DNA of 64,000 nucleotides from Acanthosepion esculentum (GCA_964036315.1 OZ038482.1:17703569-17767568), one strand, 5' to 3'. Shown: positions 1-12,830, numbered from the stretch's first letter. The notes: generated from the sequence alone by a model not told the origin. Made by a program: numbers and translations.

Positions 1-826
1 ATAGTGGGTAATTAATGAGCTAAATATTTAGAAAGCATATGACACCGCATTCACAAACATTTTAATTCAAAATAACATGCACATATGACATTGAATACAT
101 TTGAAAGCTTAAAAACAACTAAAGTATTCTATTTAAAATTTGCAGTACAAAGTCATCAGAGAATTCTAATAAAATGGATTTTGATTCTTGATAGTGACTG
201 AAGTCACTTTAAAGCTTAAATAGACATGATATCAACTATGGACAGTTCCTTCATAATTTCAATTCTAAAGGGAAATTAATCAATGTCTTCTAAGCCTTTC
301 CGTGATACCAAACTCTTAGAATTTATCTCATGTTTAGATGCTTTAACAATGATTATACTTCGTAAAAATAGCATTCATTTGTTCTGTTATATTATCAAGT
401 TTAGTTTAAGGGAGTAAAAATCTTATTGTTATTGTCCATTGAAAAATACCTTAAAACAATGCATATGATTTTCTTTTCATTATTAATGATCTCCTTGATG
501 TGTTTGACTAATTCCTATTTAATGTTATGTGTGGGGAAAGTATATAAAATCCAATGTCTGTTATTTTAAAGCACAAAAATGTTCAAATAGAAGAGAGATT
601 GACAAAGTTGCTGCTTGCAGAGAAATTAGAAGACAAAATAAAGTAAAGGATGATACATTTCAAGAAAATGAACATTACAATTGTTTGTCAGTTTGTGTAT
701 TTTTTTTTATTTTTTATTTTTTTTATTAAGTTTCTTACCAGAATGGTAAATTTAAACAAATGTTGTTACAAAGCAAAGTTTATTTTGAAAAATCATTTAT
801 ATCAACATTTATAATGTGTAAGCCAG
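1..826. other. AT-rich intronic sequence, no feature seen
   Basis: This stretch lies inside the presumed last intron of the LRRC40-like gene. Open frames here are short, AT-biased and match no family I recognise. No repeat structure stands out. Confidence 0.4.
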
Positions 827-840
827 ATAGATATATATAT

Positions 841-895
<55 letters not shown>

Positions 896-906
896 GCACA
901 CACACC
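827..906. repeat. (TA)n microsatellite with CA edge
   Basis: A run of alternating T and A is interrupted once by AA near 852 and ends in a short CA tract. It directly abuts the LINE-like scrap that follows. Confidence 0.95.
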
Positions 907-1215
907 ATTCACCAGAACACCAGCCAGCTGAGCATCTCTTCTATACCATCACTCAGCACTGTGTTTACTGGCTTGGCCATGTCCTGCGATGACTGGTTGA
1001 CCACCCGAAAAGAGTCATCTACTAGTTCAACCCACCATCTGCAAAGTGGATACAGCCTAATGCCAGACCACAGCCACTGGAAGGATGTTATCTGCCAGGA
1101 CATCAATCTGGTGCTGGCAGATTTTCTGATGCTCTTCCAAGACCATGTGAACTGGAGGGACAAGATGGCTCTTGTGGGCTCAATGCCTTCATGGCATGCG
1201 ATTTAGTAGAAATAG
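907..1215 (+). mobile_element. Decayed LINE 3'-end fragment (tentative)
   Basis: This block is richer in G+C than its surroundings. Read across two frames on the + strand it gives pieces resembling the C-terminal tail of mollusc endonuclease/reverse-transcriptase LINEs: a WLGHV-like piece followed by PKRVIY, then WKDVICQDI and a NWRDK-like end. A frameshift near 1020 separates the pieces. A reverse-strand open frame overlaps it but looks like nothing known. The call rests on pattern memory only. Confidence 0.3.
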
Positions 1216-1368
1216 CAGAGGCCAAATCATTAAATCACCATCATACGAGTGGCAATATTATAGTTATTTAATATTATATTATCATTGTATGTTTATGACT
1301 GATGTTTGTCCAAGTTTCTCCAGTCTATTTTGCATTACAGGTATTGTTGTTTTTATTAAGGAAATTGC

Positions 1369-1370
<2 letters not shown>

Positions 1371-1406
<36 letters not shown>

Positions 1407-1460
1407 ATCCACAGACAGACTGTTTCACTGTATCACAGCTCATCACTAGCTAGACGTCCG
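1371..1460. repeat. (TA)n array plus adjacent shared repeat
   Basis: A (TA)n tract (about 1373-1402) is followed by about 55 bp containing CAGACTGTTTCACTGTATC and a CTCATCA motif. A close relative of the same 55 bp follows another (TA)n array at 51837-51945. The microsatellite and its flank therefore appear to be one dispersed unit. Confidence 0.7.
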
Positions 1461-1748
1461 GTTGCCTGTAACTTCTGATTTATCTTGAAAGTTTAGACAC
1501 ATTGTTTTTCTAATAATCTTTAACACATCTCTATATAAGCAACATGCACCTCCCATTCATAGCATGCAACTAGATATTAATTGCAATGAATTCCTTAAAA
1601 ATAAACATGAAAATCAATTTTTGCTTTGATGTGAAAAAGATCTTCACAGTAAGAAAATCTCTTGAAATTGCATTAATATATATTGAAAGTATTTTCATTT
1701 TTTAGGGCTTCTGTGTATTTGTTTTCTAAGCTTATGTAAAGTCTTAAT

Positions 1749-2031
1749 GTGCGGGTGGTGTAATGGCTAACTGAATGAGAAATCGAAGAGCCAAGTTCAA
1801 ATTCCAGTCAGGTTTGTCACATTCACTTACATGCAAATACCCTTGGGATAGGTATGAATCTATCACTTCCCCCCACCAGCTATGGGTTGAATAACAGGAC
1901 ACTGGATTCTATAGACTTGGTTGGTAACCAGGCTACTGCAGAAAGAAACAGCAGCCGTCTTCCTAGTCAGTCATGAATCAAGAGACATGATCGCCCAAGT
2001 GTGTATCATGTATAGCATTTAACTGACTGAA
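1749..2031 (+). mobile_element. tRNA-derived SINE
   Basis: The 5' part resembles a tRNA gene, with an A-box-like segment (GGTGTAATGGCTAACTGA) and a B-box-like segment (AGTTCAAATTCC, about 1794-1805). The body holds the core CAGCTATGGGT (about 1878), found in several other copies here, and it ends near ACTGACTGAATG. The copy at 27272-27594 matches along nearly the whole length, including the AAGTGTGTAT motif near the end. The differences indicate an old insertion, and no clear target duplication was seen. Confidence 0.8.
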
Positions 2032-2729
2032 TGTTCTGACATCTTTCATTAATTCGGTTTCTTAAAGTTTTTCAGGGCACTCTTCTATCTTGTTTTTATA
2101 AAGCATCAGAACTGATGATCATGCATTTCTGGGCTTTATTCTACGCATTCATTTTTAAGTTCAATACGTTTGGCAGATTATTTTCCAGGTTTCTTGATAC
2201 ACACTGATATGTTATGTGTTATCATAAACCTTTATTTCAGAAAGAAAAGATTTCAAAGTTTTTAAAAAGAAAAACTCCTTATGAACCAAATAACAGATAC
2301 AAGTCCTTGACTGCATTGCTTTCAATAAATTTCAGTAAGAAATGTGAAAACGTATCTAAACTAAAACTGTTCATGGATTCAAGTAATTATATTGGTTAAA
2401 GTTTTAATTACATTAAAAAAATTATTACTATATTTTATTTTGATAAAAATGAATGAAAGAATTCACATTTATTCACATTTTTGAATTCTGTAAATGAAAA
2501 TTGTATCTTAATCTGATTAATATTTATAGGAATTATAAATCTGGCTGACATTTTAATTTTTAAAATTGTTATGAAAAATGAAATATATTTTTAATTCGAT
2601 GCAAAATTCAAAGAATTATTTTAAGAAAGTTCTAATGGAATTTTTATTACTAATATTTTTCTACAAAATCATTTTAATAAGTATGTTTTTGGTATTTTTA
2701 TTTAATATAAAATAATTTTCATCTTTTAA

Positions 2730-2909
<180 letters not shown>

Positions 2910-2962
2910 CAAGGATAAAAGGCTGTGATAAATATCAGTTATTTGTATTCATCTTTTATTTT

Positions 2963-2968
2963 ATTAAA
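2963..2968 (+). promoter_or_regulatory. Possible polyadenylation signal (ATTAAA)
   Basis: The variant hexamer ATTAAA lies 54 bp after the LRRC40-like stop codon and is followed by T-rich sequence. The region is so AT-rich that such hexamers are common, so the true cleavage site may be further downstream. Confidence 0.25.
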
Positions 2969-5448
2969 ATAATTTGTCTTATTAAGAACCGGATACATCT
3001 TTTTTTATTTCAATTAATACTTAGTATTTTCCGTAGTTTTAATGTTTTAATCAGTAATTTTCAACAATGCTTTGCTTTGTACAATAGTACAATTTTTTCT
3101 TTGCTTTTCTTTTCTTCTCAAATGTACAAATATTTTTTAAATTGTTTGATTGAAGAACTAAAATTCAATTTGTTTGTTTGTTTCTTAAGTTTTTTTTTCT
3201 CTCCATAAAGCAATGCTTTTATCAAAATTGAAAAATATGTAATCATTCCATGTTGACAATTGAAACTTAAATGTTTTGTGAATACCTAGAATTTAAATTT
3301 TTTTTACTTAAGGAAAAAACTAAAAAACTTCCATCTATTCATTAAAAGATGGAAAATTAGACCCTTCATTTAAAACTTTCAAAAATTCACTCTGAATGTA
3401 TTTTAAAAGATAGACAGTATGTTTTCAATATTTGTGCATGTGTGTGTTTATATGTTATTTATATTGTGTATTTTTCCCTACCTCTAAACAATTAACTTTT
3501 TCTTAGTCTGTGAACATATGCTCTTAAAATAAAGTAAAAGCTATTTGAAATACTTTTAATTAGGTACCTCCACTAATTCAATATGCATAAGGTTTAAAAT
3601 GAATTTTCAAAAAATGAAAAAAGCTTTCTTGAATTTTTCATTTTAGCTTTAATTGAAAGCTAAAGAATTTAAAATTTACTATTTCCAGGAAGCAAAATAT
3701 TCTGTGATGTATTTCAAACAGAAATTATATTGATCGGAACTATTTTTTTTCTGTAAAATCAATAAAAAATGTCCATTAACACATTTGTAGACAAAAGTTA
3801 ATTCTCGGTTTTAAAAATCTTGCAAAAGTAGATATATATTTCTGAAACATTATTTGAGGAAAATTAGCAAATTTAAAGTTAAATTACTCTGATTTGAAAC
3901 AAATATTACTTACTTATAGCATAAAATGTACACAAGCATTTCTTAACAATGGGGTCTTGTTTTTTCTGACGTGCTAATTTATTTATTGACAGCTGAATGA
4001 CACCGAACATGTTCATAGTTAAGTATGGTGGAGCAGAAGATAAAGTTTGACCCTTAAAACACATGACTTTCTAATGATAATGTTTATAAGTTTGAACATC
4101 CATACTTAGAAATTCTGCACGTATATCACATACAAAACCAAATAGAAATTCTTTTTAAAATATTCAGGGTCATCAGATTGTGATAAGCTTTACAATATAT
4201 GATTAGTAAATATAGTTTTACTTAATAACAATATTTCCTAAGAGTTATCAAATTGAAACTGAATTTTAAAAGATTTAAAAACTTTATAAATTATTCAATT
4301 TAAAATTATAAAAATGAAAACAAATCTTGTAAAAATTCATTTTTCATTGAAAATTTTTAATATATATCATTCATAAAAGCAATTTAAAGCTTCTCTAATT
4401 AAATAATGTCTTAGTTTTATTGTGTTTTTTTTATTCAGAACACATTTTCAGTAAGATGGGATCTGATTTTGTAAAAAAAATTTGATTTTAATTCTTCAAA
4501 ATATTCTGCTTTTAACTAATATAGTCACTAAAAATTATCACATTGAATTTTCTCAAGTTTTCATAAAGTAATAAGGTGAAACACATAAAAAAAAATTTAC
4601 CAAAATTTTCTAATAAAGGAAATTTCAAAAATAATTTATTTATGAATAATTCCTGGCAATTATTTGATTTTTGTAAGAATTTCCAAATTAATGTGTCTGT
4701 CACCACAAAAAAGAGGCTGAATTTGCTATGCTAAAAGTTAGTACAACTGCTGATGCAAGAAAATTTTGAATGTTCTATAAAAGAGTAAAAAATTTAATTA
4801 AATATTCACAAATACTTTGATCCTTCCTCTTAATAATAAAGATTTTGATAATAAAATTGTTTTCATTACGTTTGGAACATGTTTTCATCATGGTATGCTG
4901 ATTTTTTTTAGCAATTTCATGGAGGTACCTACATTTAATGATCATTCATTTTTATTTTTTTTTAATTTAATTATTTTCTTGTCCAAAATGATTCTATCAT
5001 TCCATGTTTTTTTAATCAATTTTTAATCTCCTGTATCAAAATGTTCTGGTATTCAATTTGTATTTACTGCAGTTACAACTTAATTTCTGCATTGCTCACA
5101 TATTACAGATGACATTTCCCTGTTATCATGGGCCCCAGAGTGGGGATGTACTGGGCATTTTCCACAATCAACTCAACTTTCACTTTTTTTTTTTTTTTCT
5201 TTATAGCTGGCAATGTGTCGTATATAATCTTGATAATGGAGAAAAAAAAAATGATATTTTCAATCTTTGTTTCCCTTTACAAGTCCTGCCAGAAGAATTA
5301 AAATTCAAATATTCAATATTGAGAGATTGATATTGACAGTTGTCAACATATTTTTTTTAATTTTGCAAGTTGAAATTGGGATGCATTTTTGAAGCAATAG
5401 CAACTTCGACACCAGGAAATAAATGAAATTCATATATGTAAGGGGTTA
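2969..5448. other. AT-rich intergenic sequence, no feature seen
   Basis: About 2.5 kb of strongly AT-rich DNA follows the LRRC40-like gene. Part may be its 3' UTR. Short open frames on both strands are low-complexity and unsupported. Confidence 0.4.
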
Positions 5449-5651
5449 ATAAATTTATTATCTGACATTTTTTGTGGATGCCCATATTTGAGTAGACACA
5501 TTGTTTATTTTTTTTTATTTGTTTTGTTTTTTATCAAAGCTTGTGCAGGCTTGTAGATGTAATTTGCACTGTTTTAAAAATTTTTTTTTAAAATAGGGCA
5601 TCTGCTCAAGCATGAGTATGTACAAAAAAATAATGTCAGATAATAAATTTG
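5449..5651. mobile_element. Hairpin MITE
   Basis: The left arm AAATTTATTATCTGACATT is mirrored by its reverse complement at the right end (about 5631-5650). A second inner pair of matching segments around GATGCCC/GGGCATC lies inside. The centre is T-rich. No open frame is present, so this is a non-autonomous inverted-repeat element. Confidence 0.65.
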
Positions 5652-6619
5652 TAGTAGTAGGAAATAATATCAGATAAAAAAAATTCCTTCATTCCTTAAA
5701 AATATATAAAAAATTAATTTTACATTTTATTTGCAGTGTTTATTGTCATTTAAGAGCATCATTTTTTTCTTTTTAAGAAAGAAATATTTCAATCTACTTA
5801 CATAAATTTTGTAAAGCAAAAATATTTTCATATTTGGGGAAAAAGTATTTTTTTTCTCTTCAAAATCAATATTAATTGACATTAAGGATTTCATTTTGTA
5901 TGTTATTTCATGGAAACTCTTTCTTAATTTTGTGATAATTGTTTTAAATAAATAACAATATTATCACACATGACTAATACGAGTATTTCACTGGGGAACC
6001 AAATGGAAATACTTTGTAGAAATATTAAGCAGACTTTAAAGAGACTAGGAATCTATGATTCAAGCTGATGTTGGAAGAGATCTAATTCTTCAGATCACTT
6101 TCAAAAATTATTCTCCTGTATGTAATTGTCAAATACTTAAATCAACTAGTTTCAACAGTTTCATGTGCAGATTTGGCTGGAAATTCCAAAGTTTATATAA
6201 ATCATTGAAAAAGTTTTTCATTTTATTTTGACTTAATTCAGTTTATTTGATATTTCAAATTAACATTTTTTTAGAGAATACATAGAGATAAAACGAATTG
6301 CCTCTATTACTGTAAAGTGTTAATTGTTACAAAATAATTAATCTAATGAATAAAGAATTTATTTGATTGATTTGATAGTGTACAATAATCAAAATGTATC
6401 CTGAACATAGTTCCACTATTAAGACATGCTTTTGTAGATAAAATTCTGCAAAAAGAAACTGTAATACATGGGTTCAATCCCTGACGCCTGCTTAGAAAAA
6501 CTCATTTTCATGTTCTCAGCTTATGTTAGAGAAAAAACATTTCTATTTGATAGTCAATCAGACAGCTATGAAATTCTAACAATAGCTCTAAAATTTAGTG
6601 GGAAATAATACTCCTCCAG

Positions 6620-6688
6620 TGTCTCATAATAGTTGTTACATTTGGATACATGTTTCATACACTAAATGTACCAACTATTATGGGACAG
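6620..6688. mobile_element. Short (~69 bp) hairpin element, family member 1
   Basis: The left arm GTCTCATAATAGTTG pairs with the right arm CAACTATTATGGGAC. The loop contains TTTCATACACTAAATG. The element at 42389-42462 has the same arms, the same length and a nearly identical loop, so this is a family and not a chance palindrome. Confidence 0.7.
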
Positions 6689-6822
6689 AATTTGTAAAAT
6701 TAAAAAACAAAAAATAAAACAGCATGATTATAAAAAATGAACTGATTAGTATCCTTAATATCTGCATTTTTTTCAATGCATCCTTATATTTTTAGCAGCC
6801 TCTACTGAATGTCACACATGGG

Positions 6823-6825
<3 letters not shown>

Positions 6826-6863
<38 letters not shown>
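6826..6863. repeat. (TA)n microsatellite followed by T-run
   Basis: About 19 alternating TA units are directly followed by a homopolymer T tract. The open frames that cross it on both strands are artefacts of the repeat. Confidence 0.95.
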
Positions 6864-6868
<5 letters not shown>

Positions 6869-6889
6869 TTTTTTTTTTTTGTCATTGCT

Positions 6890-9800
6890 CATTTTCACTG
6901 CCGGTGTTGGAACACAGCTTTCTTCAATTCCCTTTGGGCCAGCTTTGTCTCTTATTCCTGTATGTATGTAGATGTGTGTTGCATTTTCAATTGACAAAAC
7001 AGAATTTTGGGAAGTCAGTTATTTTATGTACCAAAATAACTTTAATCTGTGTTTTTTGTTTGTTTTGGGGTTTTTTTTAAACAGATTTGTAAATTTCTTT
7101 AAAAATATTGTCTATCATAGTTCTTGTAACACTATTTTTAAAAAAAATCTTTAGTCAAGCTAGTGTCTAATAAAGCCACTTAATATGAATAACACTGAAA
7201 AGTGCAGTGTTCCATATCTGTTGTATTTTTTTTTCATATTGTAACATATGCTATGTTGTTAAGTTGTATTTGTAAATGGCATTGATTTCTTAAGTAAAAT
7301 TGAACTTGTGCATTTAAATATTGAACACAATAACCTTTTTAATTAAAACGGACAACATTGACATGTGACTATTCAAATTGCAATGGTCTTCATTTCATTT
7401 ATTATTCAAATTCAGTTTTGTAGTAAATTTTATAGATTTTATTGTGAGGATTAAGAACGCACATGAATATATTTTTTTTTTATAAATGAAAAAAGAAAAA
7501 GCAGCTTTTAGGCGTTCTTGTTGACTGAGTTTAGGTTCTATTCCGGAAGTTGATGTACCAACTCAGGTAACTTCCAATTCTTATTTCCCTTAATTTGGTG
7601 CTTGTACTTTCTGAAGATCTTATTAGAAAAATATATAAAAAAAAAAAATGCAACTTCTAAATCCTATGTTAGTTCACTAGCACTATTTGATAAAATAAAG
7701 AGACTTTTCCAAAAAGAATTTACTAAATTTTGCATTAAAGATCAAAATAATTTTAATTTTTATTAACCATAGTAATAATTTGGCAAGGGAGTCACACTTG
7801 CATTTTTGACAAAAAGATATTAAATAGTTTAGTTAATAAAAATCTTTCCTACAAAACGCTAAATACCTAAATAATATTAAATATTTCTCAAATACAACAC
7901 GAGTGTTGTCTTGTTTTCTTTTTCTTTTTTCCATTTCCCAAATTAATAATCAAACTTGTTAAATAGTCTTAAAGTACATTCCTTTTATTCCAAGAGTTGC
8001 TTTGAACAATTGTATTCTTTGTATTGCTTATTGCGTTACAACAATGTTTCAGCTGATTTATTCTGCAATCTTCTTTGGAAGGAAAAAAATTTAAAAACCA
8101 GGCTTATTTTTTTTAATAAAAAATAGAAAAGGTATTAGAATGTATTGACCAAAACCTTCTAGTGTCCAAAGTATTCTTTGGAATGAGTACAGTTGTCATA
8201 AGAATTCTTTGATTGGTAACGACTCATCTTTCAAATTTTAGACAATACAATTTTACTTTTCAAATTGCCAATAGTAAATTTTTATCTGATCTTTTTAATT
8301 TTTGATCACTTGTGGATATTTTGTATTTTCTGACAGTGTTTTTTAATGTTGAAGATGTTTTAAGCCTTGGTTGTGACAGCAAATCCTGACAAACAAGTTT
8401 AGGATTCATGTTAAACTTTTTTAAAAATAAACACTTTTAATGGCTAATAATATTCCAATACTTTCAATAATTTTCAGTTGCATGGAAAATTAACAAAATT
8501 ATTGAGATTATCTTTATTCTTTTATTTTGATTGAGTCACATCAACATATCTTTCATAATTTGAAATTTTTAATAGATATTTTTAAAGCAACATGATTGAA
8601 TGATACTATTTGTATCGGGCAATTAACAATAAAAAGAATGGGTTGCTTGACATTTATGTAGTATTTGTACATTTTAAAAAATTAGGCATATATTTTTTAA
8701 ATTATATTTCTACATAATTTTTTTCACCAGTTTTTAAAAAAGCTTCATGTAAATACCATTACAAGAAAAATATTCATGTGTTATGTGAAACATGATTTTA
8801 AGAAAAGTGTTTGAAGAATTATAAGAACCATTTTTACAACAAAACAGTCTAATAAAATAGTCATATCTTTTTTTTTCTTCCTCCATGGTTTTTATTGTCT
8901 TTGTATTGTAATTCTTTAAATTGAATGTTTGTTTTAATCCTTTAGGATTTTATTTCATTAAAATATGCAAACTATTACTCCCTGTCATTGGGAATGTCAG
9001 GAGTTGGTTTTTGTGTAACCATTAATCACTGTGATAGGAAAAATTCCACTTAAAATTGCCTGTTGAAATCTCTTGACTCTGTCACACTTAGGAATCAGAT
9101 TTTTTTTCTTAATCAAAAAGTATTAAAATATTTATAAATTAAATTTTTTTTTTTTTTTTATATAGCCAAGAATGATCTTTTATAACTATTACAAATTTAC
9201 AATATTCTAAAAGAAAAAATTCATAGTAATATTGTCTCCCTATTGAGAACAGGTTGTTTAAAATTAATATTACATCCACTAGACTTTTTCTTTATTCTTT
9301 TAGAGTTAAAATAAAGTCAACACATATATTGTTAAGTACACTTTTTATACTCTCAGTATTAATAAACATAAATTCACATATAGCTAACTGGTTAAAAATG
9401 AAATTTTAAATATTGAATATTGTTAGAAAAATCATAAATGAAATTATGGCAAAAAATAAAAACGTAGCCTAACCAAGAATTCTGAAAAGATCCTAATCTG
9501 CAGTAGAAGACCAAACATGTTTTTGCATGTTATAAGCTCGTTAATTTCAAAAAACTTTTTATCTCTAGACAATACAGTTAGTATAATTTTTTTTTCTTTT
9601 TGAAATGGAAGGATAAACAGTATTTATGCAATAATTGAAGCTTGAATAAATACAATAAAATATCTTGCATCAGTATTTCTCAACCTTTTTAAGCAACAGC
9701 ATGCCTAGAAGCAAATGAAAATATCAACACACTTAACAAAATTTTTAAATGGTATACATTTAAATATGATAAAATCAAATCATAAATTTTGAATTAAACA

Positions 9801-9989
9801 AAGAATGTTGAATACAGTTATATGAAAAAAATTTTAAAAAGTTAAAATAATACTTTTTAAAAAATGAATATCAAAATGAAGTATTTAAAATAATAATTGA
9901 AGAATAGTGTAAAAGAATTATTTGAAAAAGAAGTTTAATCATCTATTTGCATACTAATGCTGTACCATTACTACTTGTACACACCTAAT
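6890..9989. other. AT-rich intergenic sequence, one possible repeat scrap
   Basis: No gene is seen. Around 8037-8065 the string CAATGTTTCAGCTGATTTAT resembles the left arm of the hairpin element at 22976-23132 and may be a truncated relative. Confidence 0.35.
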
Positions 9990-10188
9990 ATTTTAGGATA
10001 TTAAAACGTTAAGAATCGCTACATAATGGCAGTTATATTTCAACACAACAAATGTGTCTCCTTGGGCGATGTTAAACTACTGGTGAACACTCATTGTTTA
10101 ACATCACCGGAGGAGACACATTTGTAATGTTGAAATGTAATTACCATTATGTAGTGATTTTTTTTAACATGTTTTAATATTCTAAAAT
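9990..10188. mobile_element. ~199-bp hairpin MITE
   Basis: The element is almost entirely palindromic, with arms of about 90 bp around a short centre near 10085. Key arm words are CTACATAATGG and ACAAATGTGTCTCCT, with reverse complements AGGAGACACATTTGT and CCATTATGTAG on the right. There is no coding capacity. Confidence 0.8.
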
Positions 10189-10368
10189 AAATAATATTTA
10201 GCTTTACTCTGTATTGAGCCCTCTTTTAAATTAAATGTTAAGTACAGTGGAATTATACTCCATTTGTTCTCTTTTTACCTGGAGATATATATATATAATT
10301 TTAAGGTATGCTATATTTATGGAATAAAGTGCTCAATATCAGAAATAGAGCATATATAAATATAAAAG

Positions 10369-10487
10369 TGAACATTGAAGTCAATACTCAAAGGTGACAG
10401 ACTGTTTCATGTTAAACGCAATCATCAGGCTACGATGAATTAATTTAGCATGAAACAGTCTGTCTCCTCCGAGTGTTGACTTCAATG

Positions 10488-10492
<5 letters not shown>
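10369..10492. mobile_element. ~124-bp hairpin MITE
   Basis: The left arm GTGAACATTGAAGTCAA and inner word GACAGACTGTTTCATG are mirrored by CATGAAACAGTCTGTC and TTGACTTCAATGTTCAC. The word ACAGACTGTTTCA also occurs beside the (TA)n arrays at 1371 and 51837, suggesting related families. A (CA)n tract starts at its right end. Confidence 0.75.

Positions 10493-10521
<29 letters not shown>
10488..10521. repeat. (CA)n microsatellite
   Basis: Uninterrupted CA dinucleotides at the right edge of a hairpin element, ending in a short TA tract. Confidence 0.95.
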
Positions 10522-10526
<5 letters not shown>

Positions 10527-11390
10527 GCCATGACAATATTTCACAGTACACTAGTGTGACATGGTGGTTGAGAATCACTGTCTTACATGAATATATACAA
10601 TACTTTTCATATCCTTTTTATAAATTTATTAGTAGCTGTATATTGGATTTGACTATAAGACAATGTATTTATTTTTAACTAGAGGTAGCCCATGACTTTT
10701 GATTGCTCAACTTATATTTCAAAGTTAACATTTTTTCTTTTAAAATTGCAATTTCATTCAGTAGTCAATAAATACCAAATGTTTTTTATGAAATTCCATT
10801 AGTTGAATTTTAGTTTTTGTTTTTTTTTGTAAAGGGGTGTCTATTTTTTGATAATTTGATCATTGGAGATGCTGATGATTCTGCTTAAATGAACATTAAA
10901 AGCAATTACTGATTTATTTATGCCATTATACAAAGGATAATTGATTAATTCCATTTAATTATGAGCTATGAACTCTCTCTTTCAATTAATGAATTCAACT
11001 GTGAAAATTTAATGTTTATTTTAAGAAAAATTTAAGAACTTGAACTTGAGTTTTTATCTCTGTAGAATACATTTAAAAGGACTTTTCAATTTATGTTTTC
11101 ATCTTAGTCCCTTATCCCTATCGAAAGTCACGGAAAATCTATAGTTTTAAAAATTATCTTATTGTTTTGTTATCTTTGTATGATATTTTTGCTTTGTTAA
11201 TTACTGTAAATGTCCTGTGCTTCATTAAAATCCCCACCTACAACACTTGTATGTTCACAATGATTTGCAATAAATTTGTAACTTTAAATATAACACTGTG
11301 TGTACTTATTAATTTGTTCCATTACTGTCTGTAAAATTAAGTAATCATTAATTGATAAAACTTCTTTTGATTGGTTTCTTCAGAAAACTA

Positions 11391-11658
11391 AGATATTTTG
11401 ATACCACCTCATCTGAAAAGAATTCTTAGTACTACCAATATAGAATTTTTCAACTGTCAGATTCTCTATTGTAGAGATATTACTTAGGTGAACAATAAAT
11501 TTAGTTAAACATTTGTTTAGTGCTTACTGAACAGATGTTTAAACTAAATCTCTTGTTTACCTAAGTACTATCTCTACAATAGAGAATCCGACGGTTGAAA
11601 AATTCTATAATGGTAGTACTAAGAATTCCTTTCAGACGAGGTGGTATCAACATATCTT
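11391..11658. mobile_element. ~268-bp hairpin MITE
   Basis: Long arms are mirrored about a centre near 11525. The outer word GATACCACCTC is matched by GAGGTGGTATC, and the inner word AGAATTCTTAGTACTACC by GGTAGTACTAAGAATTC. Arms are about 110 bp with a few mismatches. The frame starting at 11641 lies across its right end and is not a gene. Confidence 0.8.
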
Positions 11659-11819
11659 GTCCTTTATTGTCCAAATTTTGACATTCCAAGCTCTTATTGT
11701 TCAACTTTCTTCAAACATAAAATATTTTTAATGTTGAAAGCAACTTCAATAACTGCAAATAAATGTATTTTTAAAATATCTCTACTTTCACAAACTCTTC
11801 ATGAAACTAAATGTAAACA

Positions 11820-12350
11820 GTAAACAGAACAAGGTTGACCGAATGGGTCACGGGTGGTCTAGTAGTAAATAAAATTACAGAGTTTAGGTGGAAACATATA
11901 AGAAAACAGAGATAAAAGATAGAAGGAAAAATAAAATAAGATAAAATTAAGAACAATGAAATGGTGAAAGGAAAAGAATAACATTTATGTGCTTAGCTGT
12001 AGTGTGATGTGCCAAGTTGTTGGGTTGAAATCAAGAAGTCAGCCTGCTTGGGGAGTGTCTCCCTAGATCCTGGAGCAAAATAGAGATAGCATTTCTGTCC
12101 CTTTCTTTTATAGTTCTGAATTTAATGACACTAACGGAAATCATGGCAAACATAGGGTAATCCCCACAAATATAAAAGATGTTGGCCTTTTCATGACAAA
12201 TGAAGGATTTCTTAAATATTGAAATTAAAATTCTAGCAAAAATAAAATAATCATTAAATTAAAATGATTTTATAAAACATAGTACTTTTCATCATTATTC
12301 TCTTTTTATTTAGTAAAAATGTTCCATAATGCTTTTGCTTTAAAAAAAAA
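11820..12350. other. Unclassified intergenic sequence
   Basis: A moderately complex block (about 11830-12150) contains SINE-like wording (GGGTGGTCTAGTAGTAAA), but no head-core-tail structure could be established. Confidence 0.25.
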
Positions 12351-12410
12351 ATTTTTTCTCAAGAATAGCTAAATTTAATCAACTGCAACATTGTTTTATA
12401 TATATATATT

Positions 12411-12608
12411 CTACCTGATCCAAGGCTAAGCACTCGCGGGTGTTATGAGGTATATCGACAGCTGACAATATATATATATATATATATTGTCAGCTGTCGC
12501 GGGTGTTATGAGGTATATCGACAGCTGACAATATATATATATATATATATTGTCAGCTGTCGATATACCTCATAACACCCGCGAGTGCTTAGCCTTGGAT
12601 CAGGTAGA
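12411..12608. mobile_element. Compound palindrome with duplicated arm and TA-rich loops
   Basis: The outer arms CTACCTGATCCAAGGCTAAG and its complement enclose a second palindrome built on TCGACAGCTGACA, an (AT)n loop and TGTCAGCTGTCG. The segment GGGTGTTATGAGGTATATCG with its loop occurs twice in tandem before the closing arm. The simple hairpin seems to have been partly duplicated. Confidence 0.8.
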
Positions 12609-12830
12609 ATGGAGATCAACATGTTTTAGTTGTCTCAGCTGTTTTCTATCAGCTGTCTGAATCGTCTTCAAGAAGCGAGAGCAAGATCTAAAAGGTCACC
12701 CAATCTAACAGTGATCTCATCCCACAATCCTTACTCTTGCTCCATATGTGGCCTCCATTGTAAATCACTAGCGGGTCTTAAGTGCCACTTAAGATTATCA
12801 CACAAAGTTTCATAACTGAACCAATTAAGT
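12609..12830 (+). mobile_element. LINE 3'-end fragment encoding a C2H2-type tail
   Basis: An open frame (12630-12815) encodes about 61 residues with CSICGLHCKS and a downstream HLRLSH, that is C-x2-C-x12-H-x4-H. A zinc-finger tail of this form is common at the C-terminus of mollusc LINE reverse-transcriptase proteins. The fragment abuts the palindrome to its left, and no reverse-transcriptase domain is present. A host zinc-finger exon is the alternative but seems less likely. Confidence 0.45.

Noticed and set aside
529..729. 66-codon open frame
   Set aside because: AT-rich, ends in a poly-Phe/Tyr tract from a T-run, and lacks any motif.
1749..2031. Functional tRNA gene
   Set aside because: The A- and B-box-like parts are present, but the sequence cannot fold into a full cloverleaf and is followed by a SINE body shared with other copies.
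2214..2399. Possible extra LRRC40-like exon
   Set aside because: It is preceded by a TTTCAG-like acceptor, but the Lys/Ser-rich peptide has no LRR pattern and no donor joins it in phase to the exon at 2804.
4817..5330. Two + strand frames of 69 and 90 codons
   Set aside because: They are rich in Phe/Leu from T-runs, have no motif, and no splice partner.
12411..12608. CRISPR-like repeat array
   Set aside because: Repeats are inverted and palindromic with TA-rich loops in a eukaryotic genome, not direct repeats with unique spacers.
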